Below are positions 1-8,142 of a stretch of DNA of 52,159 nt, piece by piece (position 1 is the stretch's first letter; each line of letters starts with the position of its first letter). Origin of the DNA: a virus. The stretch lies in IMG/VR virus record IMGVR_UViG_3300000228_000010, positions 2,335 through 54,493 of that record. One strand, given 5' to 3'. Below the pieces are notes generated by a model. That model saw only the letters and a list, made by a program, of their open reading frames with translations. It made no database searches and had not been told where the DNA came from. The translations under genes were made by a program, and so were the position numbers.

Positions 1-9
1 AAAGGAGAA

Positions 10-507
10 GTGCGTGAAGGAGTGCAATTAGTAGCATGGGACTGCATACAAGATTGCGATCCTGCCATGTGTCCCCTAGGTCAGGACTGTGATTTCGTAG
101 GCAAATCGCACTCTGCCAACAGCAAATGCGCCTTGCAAACCGAATATATTCAATCTTTCATAGATGTTGTGTTAAAAACCTTCAAATACTTGGATGAATC
201 AGACCTCTACAAAGTTGGTATGCACCTCGTACCACTGTACTCCCAGCTTTGCAGGCACAAGATATTGGAGAAATCTGTAGGTCAGGTAGCATATATTGAC
301 CATAAAGGATGCCCTAAAATACACCCTGTATACAAAGAAATACGTGAAACCATACGCATTATATCAGGATTATGGAAAGATATGGGCGTAACATCCGCAC
401 CTGATCCGTCATTACCACGCGTTGCTGATAATAAAGGATTTGGTGACCCCAACCACTATGCACGATTGATAGAAGGTGCTGAAAACAAACGTAATGTTAC
501 ACGATAG
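10..507 (+). CDS. Probable terminase small subunit
   Basis: A 165-residue protein directly upstream of the large terminase gene, so a DNA-recognition small terminase is the likeliest role. Its C-terminal half (about residues 100-130: HPVYKEIRETIRIISGLWKDMG) has the look of P27-type small terminases, with a helix after a conserved HP and a closing MGVT. The N-terminus carries five cysteines (C12, C16, C21, C27, C40), perhaps a metal site. The GTG start at 10 sits only two bases after AGGAG, and the frame stays open to the window edge, so the true start may lie upstream and outside the window. Identification rests on position and weak motif resemblance. Confidence 0.6.
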   Translation: MREGVQLVAWDCIQDCDPAMCPLGQDCDFVGKSHSANSKCALQTEYIQSFIDVVLKTFKYLDESDLYKVGMHLVPLYSQLCRHKILEKSVGQVAYIDHKGCPKIHPVYKEIRETIRIISGLWKDMGVTSAPDPSLPRVADNKGFGDPNHYARLIEGAENKRNVTR

Positions 508-550
508 CTATTATCCTTGAATAGGGTAATCGAAAAATCGACCGCTAACA

Positions 551-590
551 AGTGTATGTGATTTGATAACACCATAATCACCTATGCACT
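551..590 (+). other. Bulged hairpin upstream of terL
   Basis: AGTGTAT GTGATT (551-563) can pair with AATCAC CT ATGCACT (576-590), leaving a 2-base bulge and a 12-base loop; one pair is G:T. Role unknown. Confidence 0.45.
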
Positions 591-629
591 AAACAAACGA
601 TGCAGATAGCACCCTTGTGTAGATGGTTC

Positions 630-657
630 TTGACAACCTGCTGAACTAAATGATAAT
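630..657 (+). promoter_or_regulatory. Sigma70-type promoter for terL and head genes
   Basis: A consensus -35 TTGACA at 630-635 is followed, after 16 bases, by GATAAT at 652-657 (five of six consensus bases). Transcription would begin near 664 and give a leader of about 180 bases ahead of the large terminase, containing the hairpins at 775-829. This is the best promoter match seen in the window. Confidence 0.6.
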
Positions 658-774
658 GTAACAAGCATTCGATGCAGAATAGTACCAGTATGATACAAGC
701 TAGTTCATGAAAGCACCTGATAATGAAAAACCACTGGTTCCGTAGTCGAAAAATCGACACTACAAACATATAAG

Positions 775-829
775 ACTTAAAAGCGTATTCTTTCAGAATA
801 CTTTCTTTTAAGTCGGCGCCTTCAGCGCC
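775..829 (+). promoter_or_regulatory. Tandem leader hairpins before terL
   Basis: ACTTAAAAG (775-783) pairs with CTTTTAAGT (805-813) and, inside it, GTATTC (785-790) pairs with GAATAC (796-801) around a TTTCA loop. A second, GC-rich hairpin follows: GGCGC (815-819), loop CTTCA, GCGCC (825-829). There is no T tract, so this is not a standard terminator. It lies 9 bases before the terL ribosome site and could shape translation or RNA stability, or be a DNA element for packaging. Confidence 0.5.
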
Positions 830-846
830 TGCAAAGTGAGGTAGTA

Positions 847-2841
847 ATGTTGGTAAGACGTGTGGATGTAGCTAAAGCTGCAGAAATCAAAGCAAACAAT
901 CTTGTAGAAGATGACGAGGTTGCTGAATTGTCACAGGAAGAGATAGACAAAATCGGCATAACACAAGACGAGGTGTACGACCCTGACTTGTACGACCCCG
1001 ATCGTCTAGCACCTTATGAAATATATGAACCATTGGATTATCGTGATGGTCCTGAAGGTTTTATCAAATGGTGCGAAGATAATGTTTGTATCCCTGTATA
1101 TCCTACAGGTTCAGATATTGCACAATGGGTAGGAATAGCCAGTTTGAGTAGTGAAGTAAACCCAAGGTCAGGAAAATCCTATGATTACATATGGCAGATG
1201 CAAAAAGAGGAAATACGAAAGTGCCTACGTATGGTTAATGGTCGTTTCGTGTATCGCCTTATTATTCTTTCATGGATGCGGGGTGAAGGTAAATCCCTAC
1301 TCGCCTGCCTTATACAACTTTGGAAGTTCTTCAGTTGGCCTAAACAGCAGATAGTTCTTGGTGCAAACAGTAAAGACCAGATCAAGTTTGTCCACTTCGA
1401 TATTATGAAGGACATCATTAAAAACTCACCCAATTTGTTTGCTGTCATAGGTGATCGTAACATACAGGAAAAAGAAATACGTTTGAGGGATATGTCAGGA
1501 AACGTATCCTCTGTATTGCGACCTATTTCATCGTTTTCAGGTATTGTTTCAAACATCACAGGATACACCTTCTCTGAAATCTTCGATATGAAGAACCCAA
1601 AGTTCTTCACACAACTTGATGGTTCAATTCGTAACATTCCAAACGCACTAGGAGTTATTGACTCCACTGTATCAGCTAAAACCCACGTCTTGTATAAGAT
1701 GTATCAGGCGTTTGTCACCCGTGCAACAAAAACACTCTTCTTTTCATACCGTTGTTCAAAAAATGCTGTCATTGAAGACTACTGGAACCCAAATATGGAC
1801 CAGCAGCAGCTGGATGACTATAAAGCTAAATTCCCATTGGGTGATTTTGAAAAATACTTTATGAATGTGTGGGGCAGTAATGCACAACAGGTGTTTGGAC
1901 CTGACATGATTGAAGCAACAAACTTCTTAGGTATTGATGGTAAGGTCACCACATACACTGTGTTACTGGAACAGATACAGCGCAAGGTTCACATCAAAGA
2001 TATGATAGAGGAATGTTTGCAGCGCCGCATACCTTCTACATTCGATGATGAACATAAAGAAATGAAGGCAATTGATGAACGCTTATATCCTGTAGAATCA
2101 ATTTACAAACTACGGGATATACATGGACAGGTGCGTAATGCCGAACTAGATGAATTAGAAAGAATAGGTGACCTATACGACACTAACTGGGCAGTGTTAG
2201 CGGGAATAGATAGAGCCGATCCGTTGAAAACAACAAGAACGGCTGCTAGAACCATAGTAACAATAGTAGCAAAAGGATTACCAGGTAGTAGATCAAACCC
2301 TGCTGCAGTAGATGATGGTAACCCTAAATATGTGTATATCACGTTAGCTGTGGCTCACATTGCTGACAGTCTCTTAGATAAGATTAAAGATGCCATACTC
2401 TTAGCCCATGAGATGTTTGAAGGTCTTGATGCGATATGTGGAGAGCGTTGGGGCATATGGGATATGGCAAGTTGGTGTGAAGATCACAATATCCGCTTTG
2501 AACCTATACATCCTTCTTATGATAAACAGAAAGCGGCGTTTGCAGAAGTGCATGGTGCTGTGAGTACCGGCAGATTCAAAATACCACCCTTAGTAGTGTG
2601 GGGCAGTAAAGGTGAAGATATATTCAAAGAAGAAGCAGGCATATTCTTTCACGATGAGGATAAGAGATGGTTTGGTTCCCCTGAAAAGATGGAGAAGTAT
2701 GGTATTCAGGATGACGTAATGTTTAGTTTGGCATGGTGTATATACGGTGGTAGAACTCTGAAACTAGATGATTTCAGAGAGAGACATGGAAGAGCTTATT
2801 TCGGAACATTCGTCCGCAACATGTCCCTGATTGCGAGATGA
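847..2841 (+). CDS. terL: Terminase large subunit (TerL)
   Basis: The packaging motor ATPase and nuclease that drives DNA into proheads. The N-terminal ATPase domain has a Walker A-like loop at residues 144-150 (MRGEGKS). The usual hydrophobic-DE Walker B is not obvious; the segment TFSEIFDMKN (241-250) occupies the expected place. The C-terminal RNase H-like nuclease shows GIDRAD near residue 455, a central acidic region, and QDDVMFSLAW near residue 620. The 664-residue length is at the large end for the family, with an acidic N-terminal extension of about 60 residues. The ATG start follows GAGGT. Probably transcribed from the promoter at 630. Confidence 0.9.
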   Translation: MLVRRVDVAKAAEIKANNLVEDDEVAELSQEEIDKIGITQDEVYDPDLYDPDRLAPYEIYEPLDYRDGPEGFIKWCEDNVCIPVYPTGSDIAQWVGIASLSSEVNPRSGKSYDYIWQMQKEEIRKCLRMVNGRFVYRLIILSWMRGEGKSLLACLIQLWKFFSWPKQQIVLGANSKDQIKFVHFDIMKDIIKNSPNLFAVIGDRNIQEKEIRLRDMSGNVSSVLRPISSFSGIVSNITGYTFSEIFDMKNPKFFTQLDGSIRNIPNALGVIDSTVSAKTHVLYKMYQAFVTRATKTLFFSYRCSKNAVIEDYWNPNMDQQQLDDYKAKFPLGDFEKYFMNVWGSNAQQVFGPDMIEATNFLGIDGKVTTYTVLLEQIQRKVHIKDMIEECLQRRIPSTFDDEHKEMKAIDERLYPVESIYKLRDIHGQVRNAELDELERIGDLYDTNWAVLAGIDRADPLKTTRTAARTIVTIVAKGLPGSRSNPAAVDDGNPKYVYITLAVAHIADSLLDKIKDAILLAHEMFEGLDAICGERWGIWDMASWCEDHNIRFEPIHPSYDKQKAAFAEVHGAVSTGRFKIPPLVVWGSKGEDIFKEEAGIFFHDEDKRWFGSPEKMEKYGIQDDVMFSLAWCIYGGRTLKLDDFRERHGRAYFGTFVRNMSLIAR

Positions 2842-2935
2842 CATTCAAGTAAAGTCTTATGTGATACTATAAAAATGCGGTAGAAGCACAGGCAACGCTG
2901 CGGAGAGCTACTAAATTTACTCAAGTGAGATCAAA

Positions 2936-3136
2936 TTGTTCAATTTTAAAAAGAAACCTGATAAATATCGTATGCAAGAAGTGGAGATAGGCAATGAAAT
3001 TCATTACGAAGTGCAAATATTATTGGCTAATGGTTACTCTGTTTGTAAGCGTGGCACATCAAACCTTCGTTTTAAAAATGAAAGAATGGCAGAGTTTGAG
3101 GTAGATAAACTCAATAACATGGTGTTCCGCAAGTAA
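2936..3136 (+). CDS. Small hypothetical protein
   Basis: A 66-residue basic protein between terL and the portal gene. No family recognised. It begins with several lysines, then has an alternating hydrophobic pattern (YEVQILLANGYSVCKRG) compatible with a small beta-rich fold. The frame closes at a stop at 2912, so the start must be near the TTG at 2936, six bases after a GTGAG; an internal ATG at 2972 lacks a ribosome site. Same strand and spacing as its neighbours support a real gene, but the rare start keeps confidence moderate. Confidence 0.5.
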   Translation: MFNFKKKPDKYRMQEVEIGNEIHYEVQILLANGYSVCKRGTSNLRFKNERMAEFEVDKLNNMVFRK

Positions 3137-3144
3137 ATACCTAT

Positions 3145-3165
3145 TGATTTTTTGAAATAAAATCA
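3145..3165 (+). other. AT-rich hairpin before portal gene
   Basis: TGATTTT (3145-3151) pairs with AAAATCA (3159-3165) around a 7-base loop. With no GC pairs in its core and no T run after it, it would be a weak terminator or simply a structured leader. Confidence 0.3.
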
Positions 3166-3199
3166 GTAAGATTGTCGAAAATTATACCGCGAGGGCACC

Positions 3200-4912
3200 A
3201 TGAACGAATTAGAGCTTCCTGATAACGACCTTGCCGCAAAAGCACTGCTAAAACTTGATGATGATGAATTAAGGGCACTACGGTTTACAATGCCGTGGCA
3301 GACAAATGAAGTATCAGATCAGCCCGCCGATCCTGACGGTTTTAGTGGTCTATCAACAGAGCTTGCAACACAACGGGAAAAGTTGCAGCAGGCTTGTTGG
3401 GATAAGTTTAACAGAAACCCGCAAGTAAGCACTGCAGTTAAAGGTCATGCAGGCAGATTAGCAGGTTATGGTTTTGAAGTTACAAGCGAAATTGTAAAAA
3501 TTCAAGATGTCCTTGAAGAGATTGAACTCGACCCACGCAACAGATTATATACATACTGGCCTAAGTTTGTGGCAAGATCAAACATAGAAGGTGAACTTTA
3601 TTTGTGTCTCACCTTACATGATGATGGCTTTATTGAAGTAGATTTTGTAGACCCCAGCGACATAACAGGCGGTGGGGAAGATGGAATTGTCTATCATCCT
3701 ACTAAAGCAACAATGCCCTTATTCTATTATGTGAATCAGAACGCATCTATTGAGGGTAACATAACATCTGCAACTATCATCCCATCCATCTACATTGCAA
3801 GATATCCTGAGCTTGCAAAGCTTGTACCTGAAACTATCTATAATGGTGGGCAGATAAAGGATAGTAGAAGCAGCAAAGCTAAATATAAAAAGATCGGTGG
3901 TTATAGGAGATTCCTCATATCTTGGGATAAATCTTACATAACCAAACGTAACGTATCTCACCTACGCACTATATTGGAGTGGTTGAATCACTATGAGAAC
4001 CTGAAGAAGTACGAAATTGACCACAAGAAATCTGCAGGATCTTACTTGTGGGTTGTGACAATGGAAGACCCTAAAACTTTCAGAACGTGGTTGACATTGT
4101 CAGATGAAGAACGTAAAAAGACAGGCATCATGGCTAAAAAGACACCCGGCGGTACGATGGTGTTACCCCCAGGTATGAAACTACAGGTAATGAATCCATC
4201 ATTGCCATCTATCTCTGAATCTGATACCGACATATTTCACATGATTACTTCAGGATTGAATGAACCTGAAGATGTAACATCTGGACAATCAAAAGGTACT
4301 TATTCTTCTGTAAAGGCTTCAAGAGGTCCCATGTCAGACAGAATATCAGACGAGGTTTGCTTCTTTGAAAAGTTTTTACGATATGATTTCTGGAGTTCTA
4401 TATTCTTCTTGAAAACTATGATTACTGGGTTCCCTGCAGTATTCGATCAACGTGTAGCCATAGATTTTAAAAACCAAGATCCTGTATTTAAAAATGTCAA
4501 AAAACGCCCTGAAGCACTCATTGAAATAAGCTTTCCAACATCAGAGGTTATTGATTCTGAGTCCAGAGCAAGAGCATTCCTGGGTGTTAAGCATGGCTCT
4601 ACTTACGATGTTTTAGGTATACCCAATCAAGAGATTGCTAAGAAATTGGGCTTTGGTAATTACAGAAGGATGCGTCTGGTACATGCAACTGAGATGGAAA
4701 AGTACCCTGAACTTGCATTATCTGTGGATCAATCTGCAATACCAGGGCAAGATGTTAATCAAGAGGATGGCGATAATAAGGATGCAAAAGATACCAAAGA
4801 TAATAAGGATGCTAAGAAACCAATCAAAAAAGAAGCAGATCAAAAGAACCCAGATGCTGCTCCAGTGAAGAAACCGACACTCAAGCGAAGAGTTGACACC
4901 AAACAAAAATGA
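3200..4912 (+). CDS. Portal protein
   Basis: A 570-residue protein that fits the dodecameric portal at the unique capsid vertex, through which DNA is packaged and the tail attaches. Support comes from its place after terL and before the protease, its length, and a portal-like centre: FVARSNIEGELYLCLT followed by VDFVDPSDI, then later DVTSGQSKGTYSSVKASR, a pattern typical of portal clip and stem regions. The last 50 residues are a charged low-complexity tail of K, D, N and P, probably disordered inside the capsid. The ATG follows GAGGG. I do not assign a specific portal subfamily. Confidence 0.82.
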   Translation: MNELELPDNDLAAKALLKLDDDELRALRFTMPWQTNEVSDQPADPDGFSGLSTELATQREKLQQACWDKFNRNPQVSTAVKGHAGRLAGYGFEVTSEIVKIQDVLEEIELDPRNRLYTYWPKFVARSNIEGELYLCLTLHDDGFIEVDFVDPSDITGGGEDGIVYHPTKATMPLFYYVNQNASIEGNITSATIIPSIYIARYPELAKLVPETIYNGGQIKDSRSSKAKYKKIGGYRRFLISWDKSYITKRNVSHLRTILEWLNHYENLKKYEIDHKKSAGSYLWVVTMEDPKTFRTWLTLSDEERKKTGIMAKKTPGGTMVLPPGMKLQVMNPSLPSISESDTDIFHMITSGLNEPEDVTSGQSKGTYSSVKASRGPMSDRISDEVCFFEKFLRYDFWSSIFFLKTMITGFPAVFDQRVAIDFKNQDPVFKNVKKRPEALIEISFPTSEVIDSESRARAFLGVKHGSTYDVLGIPNQEIAKKLGFGNYRRMRLVHATEMEKYPELALSVDQSAIPGQDVNQEDGDNKDAKDTKDNKDAKKPIKKEADQKNPDAAPVKKPTLKRRVDTKQK

Positions 4913-4968
4913 TTGCATTGTCAAGGGCCAATTGATAATCTTTGTTGCAATTCAGTCCAATAAAACAC

Positions 4969-4995
4969 TTGACAGCTAGTGTTATTGTTGATAAA
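4969..4995 (+). promoter_or_regulatory. Possible promoter for head genes
   Basis: A consensus TTGACA at 4969-4974 is followed after 15 bases by GATAAA at 4990-4995 (or, after 17, by TAAATG). It lies in the 104-base gap between the portal and the protease/scaffold gene, just before a strong ribosome site, as expected for extra transcription of capsid genes. The -10 match is imperfect. Confidence 0.4.
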
Positions 4996-5016
4996 TGGTA
5001 GGCACTCGGAGGATTT

Positions 5017-6159
5017 ATGAAAAAAGAAACTGTAAAGCTGACTAAAGGAGCAATGCAACTAGTAGATGACCAGTGTTTTGCTTCAGTTAAGTTTGCTGAG
5101 GGTGTTGAGGGTGAGAAAAAGCCTCAACTTGAAATGCTCGCCTATTCAGGTGGCATTATTAAGGATCACTGGTACTGGGGCGACCTTGCCATTGACCTTG
5201 AAGGCATGGAATTCCCCAAGAAGAAGTTTCCGCTATTGGAAGATCACGACACAAGTAAAAAACTTGGTTTCATCAAAAAACTGAGTATCGAAAATAACCA
5301 ACTCACTGTTACAGATGCAGAGTTTTTAGACACACCTGAGAGTATCAAGTTTCGGGAAACATCGGCACAAGGGTTTCCATATGAAGCATCTATCTATGCA
5401 AAACCTACAAAGATTCAAAGCTTAACCAAAGATGAAACTGCCGAAGTAAATGGATACACCATGAAAGGTCCAGGTACTATTTGGCGCAAAGCAATTTTTA
5501 AGGAATCATCCGTGTGTACATTCGGATATGATTCTAACACCAAATCGGTCGCCATGAGTGAGACCGAAGATGTAACTATTGAATATGGGGAACGATCAGG
5601 GGAAGAAACGCAGTTAAATAACAAGGAGGATTTACCAAAAATGGATCTGGAAAAATTCAAAAGTGAGTGCCCAGAGGAGTTCTCCAAGTTGCAAGCTCAA
5701 ATCACGGACGCCGTAACGGCACAGTTTTCCGTTGAAAAGAAGCAACTTGAGGACAAACTGACAGCGGCTGCTGAAGCAAATGCCCAACTGTCTGCTGAAA
5801 ACAAGGACAGTGAGAAGCGCCTTATTGCATTGGAGAAGTCGGAATCCCAACGCATTGAGCAAGGCATCAAGCTCTCCGCTGACAATCTGTTTGCAGAGAA
5901 ATTCAAAGAAGCAGGGCTGCCAGACCGCATTCAGGACAAGGTTCGCCGTCTTGTAGGGCATGAGCAATTCGTTGCTGATGGCGCATTTGATACCGAAGCT
6001 TTTGCTGCCGCTGTTGATGTAGAACTGAAAGATTGGTCCGGCGCTACTGAAGGCGCAGTAATCGGTTTTAGCACCTCAACTAAGACTCCTGCTGATAACA
6101 ATAGCGCCACGAAGCTGGCGGATGATGTAGCGGCTCGCATGGCAAGTTACCTGAAGTAA
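5017..6159 (+). CDS. Prohead protease with C-terminal scaffold domain
   Basis: A 380-residue fusion of maturation protease and scaffold. The N-terminal domain resembles HK97-type (S78) prohead proteases: a candidate catalytic His77 in FPLLEDHDTSKKLGF and Ser125 in PYEASIYAKP, separated by the usual spacing. It would cleave scaffold and capsid proteins during maturation. From about residue 209 the protein becomes a charged, Gln/Glu/Lys-rich coiled coil (about 225-300), typical of scaffolds. A strong internal start at 5641 probably makes the scaffold alone. ATG at 5017 follows CGGAGG. Confidence 0.82.
   Translation: MKKETVKLTKGAMQLVDDQCFASVKFAEGVEGEKKPQLEMLAYSGGIIKDHWYWGDLAIDLEGMEFPKKKFPLLEDHDTSKKLGFIKKLSIENNQLTVTDAEFLDTPESIKFRETSAQGFPYEASIYAKPTKIQSLTKDETAEVNGYTMKGPGTIWRKAIFKESSVCTFGYDSNTKSVAMSETEDVTIEYGERSGEETQLNNKEDLPKMDLEKFKSECPEEFSKLQAQITDAVTAQFSVEKKQLEDKLTAAAEANAQLSAENKDSEKRLIALEKSESQRIEQGIKLSADNLFAEKFKEAGLPDRIQDKVRRLVGHEQFVADGAFDTEAFAAAVDVELKDWSGATEGAVIGFSTSTKTPADNNSATKLADDVAARMASYLK
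5641..6159 (+). CDS. Nested capsid scaffold protein (internal start)
   Basis: In frame within the protease gene, AGGAGG at 5624-5629 lies 11 bases before ATG 5641, which would give a separate 172-residue protein starting MDLEKFKSE. The product is the coiled-coil scaffold portion only: helix-forming, Gln/Glu/Lys-rich to about its residue 95, ending in a compact C-terminus. The design matches the known lambda C/Nu3 arrangement, where a scaffold is made from an internal start of the protease gene in greater amounts. The ribosome site is seen directly; separate expression is inferred. Confidence 0.72.
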   Translation: MDLEKFKSECPEEFSKLQAQITDAVTAQFSVEKKQLEDKLTAAAEANAQLSAENKDSEKRLIALEKSESQRIEQGIKLSADNLFAEKFKEAGLPDRIQDKVRRLVGHEQFVADGAFDTEAFAAAVDVELKDWSGATEGAVIGFSTSTKTPADNNSATKLADDVAARMASYLK

Positions 6160-6183
6160 TATTTCTATTCAAGGAGATTAAAC

Positions 6184-6876
6184 ATGAAAAACATTGGTGG
6201 GGATACTCCTCAAATTGTACGGAATCCTGAAGGTCGTGGTATCAAACGGCTTTTTTATTCCGTGCGTGACATTGCCCTTATCAAGGACAAGATGGTAGCA
6301 CCTGGTTACGGTGTACTTTATGCCGGTACTGTGATGTCTGTCAACACTTCTGCTGCAGGCGGAAAAGGAACTTTGGTTCCGTATGTACCTGTATACACCA
6401 AACTTGCTTTCGGCACTGAATCTGCAATTGGAGTTGCACCGATTGTAGCTGATGGTGTTTCTGGAAGTATCAAAGTTTCTCTGGCAGATTCGTATAAGTT
6501 TCAAGTTGGTGACGATCTGGTTGCAGAGAATAACGCAGGTGAAGGTCCTTTGGCACTTGGTGCTATTACGACTATCACCCGCACAGATGCCCGGTTTGCT
6601 ACGATCGCTTGTAGCGCCTACACTGCCACGAACATCACTGTAGCAAAGAATGCCTACATTTATGTTGAGGCAGGTGCTGCTGATCCTTGGTCTACTGCTG
6701 CATTCATCATTGACAAAGATATTGACACTGGCGTTGGCGAAGAAGCAGCTGGAGCGCAAACATCAGTGGTGATTTCTAATGCCGTTCTGTACACTTCCTC
6801 ACTGGTTAACGCAACTTCTGAGGCTCTGTCTGCAATCGGTGGCATCGTTGATGGTCAGCACATCATTCTGAAATAA
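6184..6876 (+). CDS. Putative capsid decoration protein
   Basis: A 230-residue protein between scaffold and major capsid genes, the usual position of a decoration (cement) protein that binds the outside of the expanded capsid. It is rich in Gly, Ala, Val and Thr with alternating hydrophobic residues, suggesting a beta fold, and ends in a motif GIVDGQHIILK. Its first 40 residues are more basic. It follows AGGAG by the usual spacing and is co-directional with the capsid gene. No family was recognised from sequence; the call rests mainly on position and composition. Confidence 0.55.
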   Translation: MKNIGGDTPQIVRNPEGRGIKRLFYSVRDIALIKDKMVAPGYGVLYAGTVMSVNTSAAGGKGTLVPYVPVYTKLAFGTESAIGVAPIVADGVSGSIKVSLADSYKFQVGDDLVAENNAGEGPLALGAITTITRTDARFATIACSAYTATNITVAKNAYIYVEAGAADPWSTAAFIIDKDIDTGVGEEAAGAQTSVVISNAVLYTSSLVNATSEALSAIGGIVDGQHIILK

Positions 6877-6900
6877 TAAATCATAGGGAGGTAGTACACA

Positions 6901-8115
6901 ATGAAAGGATCGTCGGGCATTCCTGCTCTGCATTTGGAGACTCTTAACAAGCTGATTTCTCAGATTGATAAGACTCCCTCCAACTTCTTTACTAACATGT
7001 TCGCTGCAGTAAAGTACCCATCAGATACTATCAAGTGGGAACTTGAATATACTTCAGGCGGCATGACCCCGTTCGTAGCACCTGGTTCAGTGGCACCGAC
7101 TGTAGGAATTGATGGCGTTAGCCAAGGTTCCGCAAAGTCCGCTTACTGGAAAGAGAAGATGTATTTTGACGAGGAATTCCTCAATAATATGCGTCAACCA
7201 GGAACTTCTGCTACCTACCAAACTGCAGAACGCCAACTTGCAAAAGGCGTTAAGAAACTCAAGTATCGCTGTGAGCGGCGCCGTGAGTGGATGTCTTCCC
7301 AAATGCTGACAAAAGGTGCTATCAATTACCAAGTTCCTGGCGGAGCTAAAGTAGCAGTAAGCTACGGTATACCTGATACCCACTTCGTTACTCTGGATGC
7401 TTCACATCGTTGGACTGACGGTGCAAGCCGCAACCCTGTTGAGGACATCTATGATGCCAAATCAGTGTTGTCCACAGATGCTTCTGTGAAGCCTAACTTT
7501 GTGATGATGAACAGCGAACTGCTGAAACTGCTTGTACTGGATACCAAGATTCAAGCTCTGGTAACCAAATCTGCTTTCGGCAACGGCGATCTGTTTGCAA
7601 ATCCTGACAAAGTGATCGGTTCACTGCTCGGCCTTGGTAACATGGTAGTGTACGATGAACTGTATGAAGTTCAGGGTTGGCTGACTGTGACCCCGAGTTC
7701 TGCAGTAATCAGCGTGGATGATGCGTCCGACTTCGAGGTTGGTGGCACCCTGCGCTTTGTCAACATGACTAAGTACAACTCCTGGGAAGACAAAACCATC
7801 ATTGCTGTTGATGTCCTTGCTTCTACTGTAACTGTAAATGCCCAACCTACTGCTACTTTTGTAGGTGGGCGTGATAAGGTTATTATGCGTAAAAAGTTCA
7901 TCCAGGACAACGAACTGCTGATGTTCTCTGACACCGCAGCTGGCGAGAAAATTGCCGAGTTCATGGAAGCACCGTACGGTATGGACCGTCGGTGGGGCTT
8001 TTATGCAGATTCCAAAGATGAATGGGATCCAGAAGGTGTGTGGCTCCGTGTACAGGATAAAGGTCTTCCTGTTCTGTATCATCCGGACACCACGTTCAAA
8101 CTGACTGTATTCTAA
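6901..8115 (+). CDS. Major capsid protein, lambda gpE-like
   Basis: The 404-residue shell protein of the head. The stretch IKWELEYTSGGMTPFVAPGS (residues 41-60) and the following region match the lambda gpE family (Phage_cap_E). A long basic helix spans about residues 103-130 (spine helix of the HK97 fold). Between about residues 258 and 330 lies a Val/Thr-rich segment that could be an inserted beta domain. The C-terminus (GVWLRVQDKGLPVLYHPDTT) is typical for the family. Codon choice is visibly more biased than in neighbours, in keeping with high expression. Strong GGGAGG ribosome site. Confidence 0.88.
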   Translation: MKGSSGIPALHLETLNKLISQIDKTPSNFFTNMFAAVKYPSDTIKWELEYTSGGMTPFVAPGSVAPTVGIDGVSQGSAKSAYWKEKMYFDEEFLNNMRQPGTSATYQTAERQLAKGVKKLKYRCERRREWMSSQMLTKGAINYQVPGGAKVAVSYGIPDTHFVTLDASHRWTDGASRNPVEDIYDAKSVLSTDASVKPNFVMMNSELLKLLVLDTKIQALVTKSAFGNGDLFANPDKVIGSLLGLGNMVVYDELYEVQGWLTVTPSSAVISVDDASDFEVGGTLRFVNMTKYNSWEDKTIIAVDVLASTVTVNAQPTATFVGGRDKVIMRKKFIQDNELLMFSDTAAGEKIAEFMEAPYGMDRRWGFYADSKDEWDPEGVWLRVQDKGLPVLYHPDTTFKLTVF

Positions 8116-8142
8116 CAATCCATTTTTTGGAGGTAGTTCAAG

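Larger units (their letters stand above)
530..758. repeat. Pair of 13-base direct repeats with internal dyad
   Basis: TCGAAAAATCGAC occurs exactly at 530-542 and again at 746-758. Each copy is itself a short dyad (TCGA...TCGA around an A tract). They bracket the promoter and the hairpin region. A shortened relative, TCGAAAATT, lies at 3175-3183 ahead of the portal gene. Binding sites for a phage repressor or for terminase are the natural guesses. Confidence 0.6.
508..846. other. Structured intergenic region between terminase genes
   Basis: This 339-base stretch has no convincing gene. It holds an exact 13-base direct repeat (530 and 746), a 13-bp bulged hairpin at 551-590, a sigma70-type promoter at 630-657, two imperfect units of about 70 bases beginning GATGCAGA at 599 and 671, each with TGATAATG near its middle or end, and two hairpins (775-813 and 815-829) just before the large terminase. 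It could be a leader RNA, a terminase binding region or a packaging site. A 63-codon reverse-strand ORF here has no ribosome site and is not supported. Confidence 0.6.

Noticed and set aside
578-769. 63-codon reverse-strand ORF in the terminase intergenic region
   Set aside because: Hydrophobic low-quality product, no ribosome site, opposite to all neighbours and overlapping hairpins, repeats and the promoter.
508-846. A tRNA or group I intron in the structured intergenic region
   Set aside because: No T-arm consensus, cloverleaf or intron core could be fitted; the hairpins and promoter explain the structure.
2844-2873. Promoter with TATAAA ahead of the small ORF at 2936
   Set aside because: The -10 is good but the -35 matches only three of six bases, so it is too weak to report.
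5632-5967. Reverse ORFs opposite the scaffold region
   Set aside because: Products are Leu/Phe/Cys-rich mirror images of the coiled-coil codons; no start signals.
6178-6759. 193-codon reverse-strand ORF opposite the decoration gene
   Set aside because: Entirely antisense to a well supported gene; composition (Ser/Arg/Cys-rich) is typical of a frame shadow.
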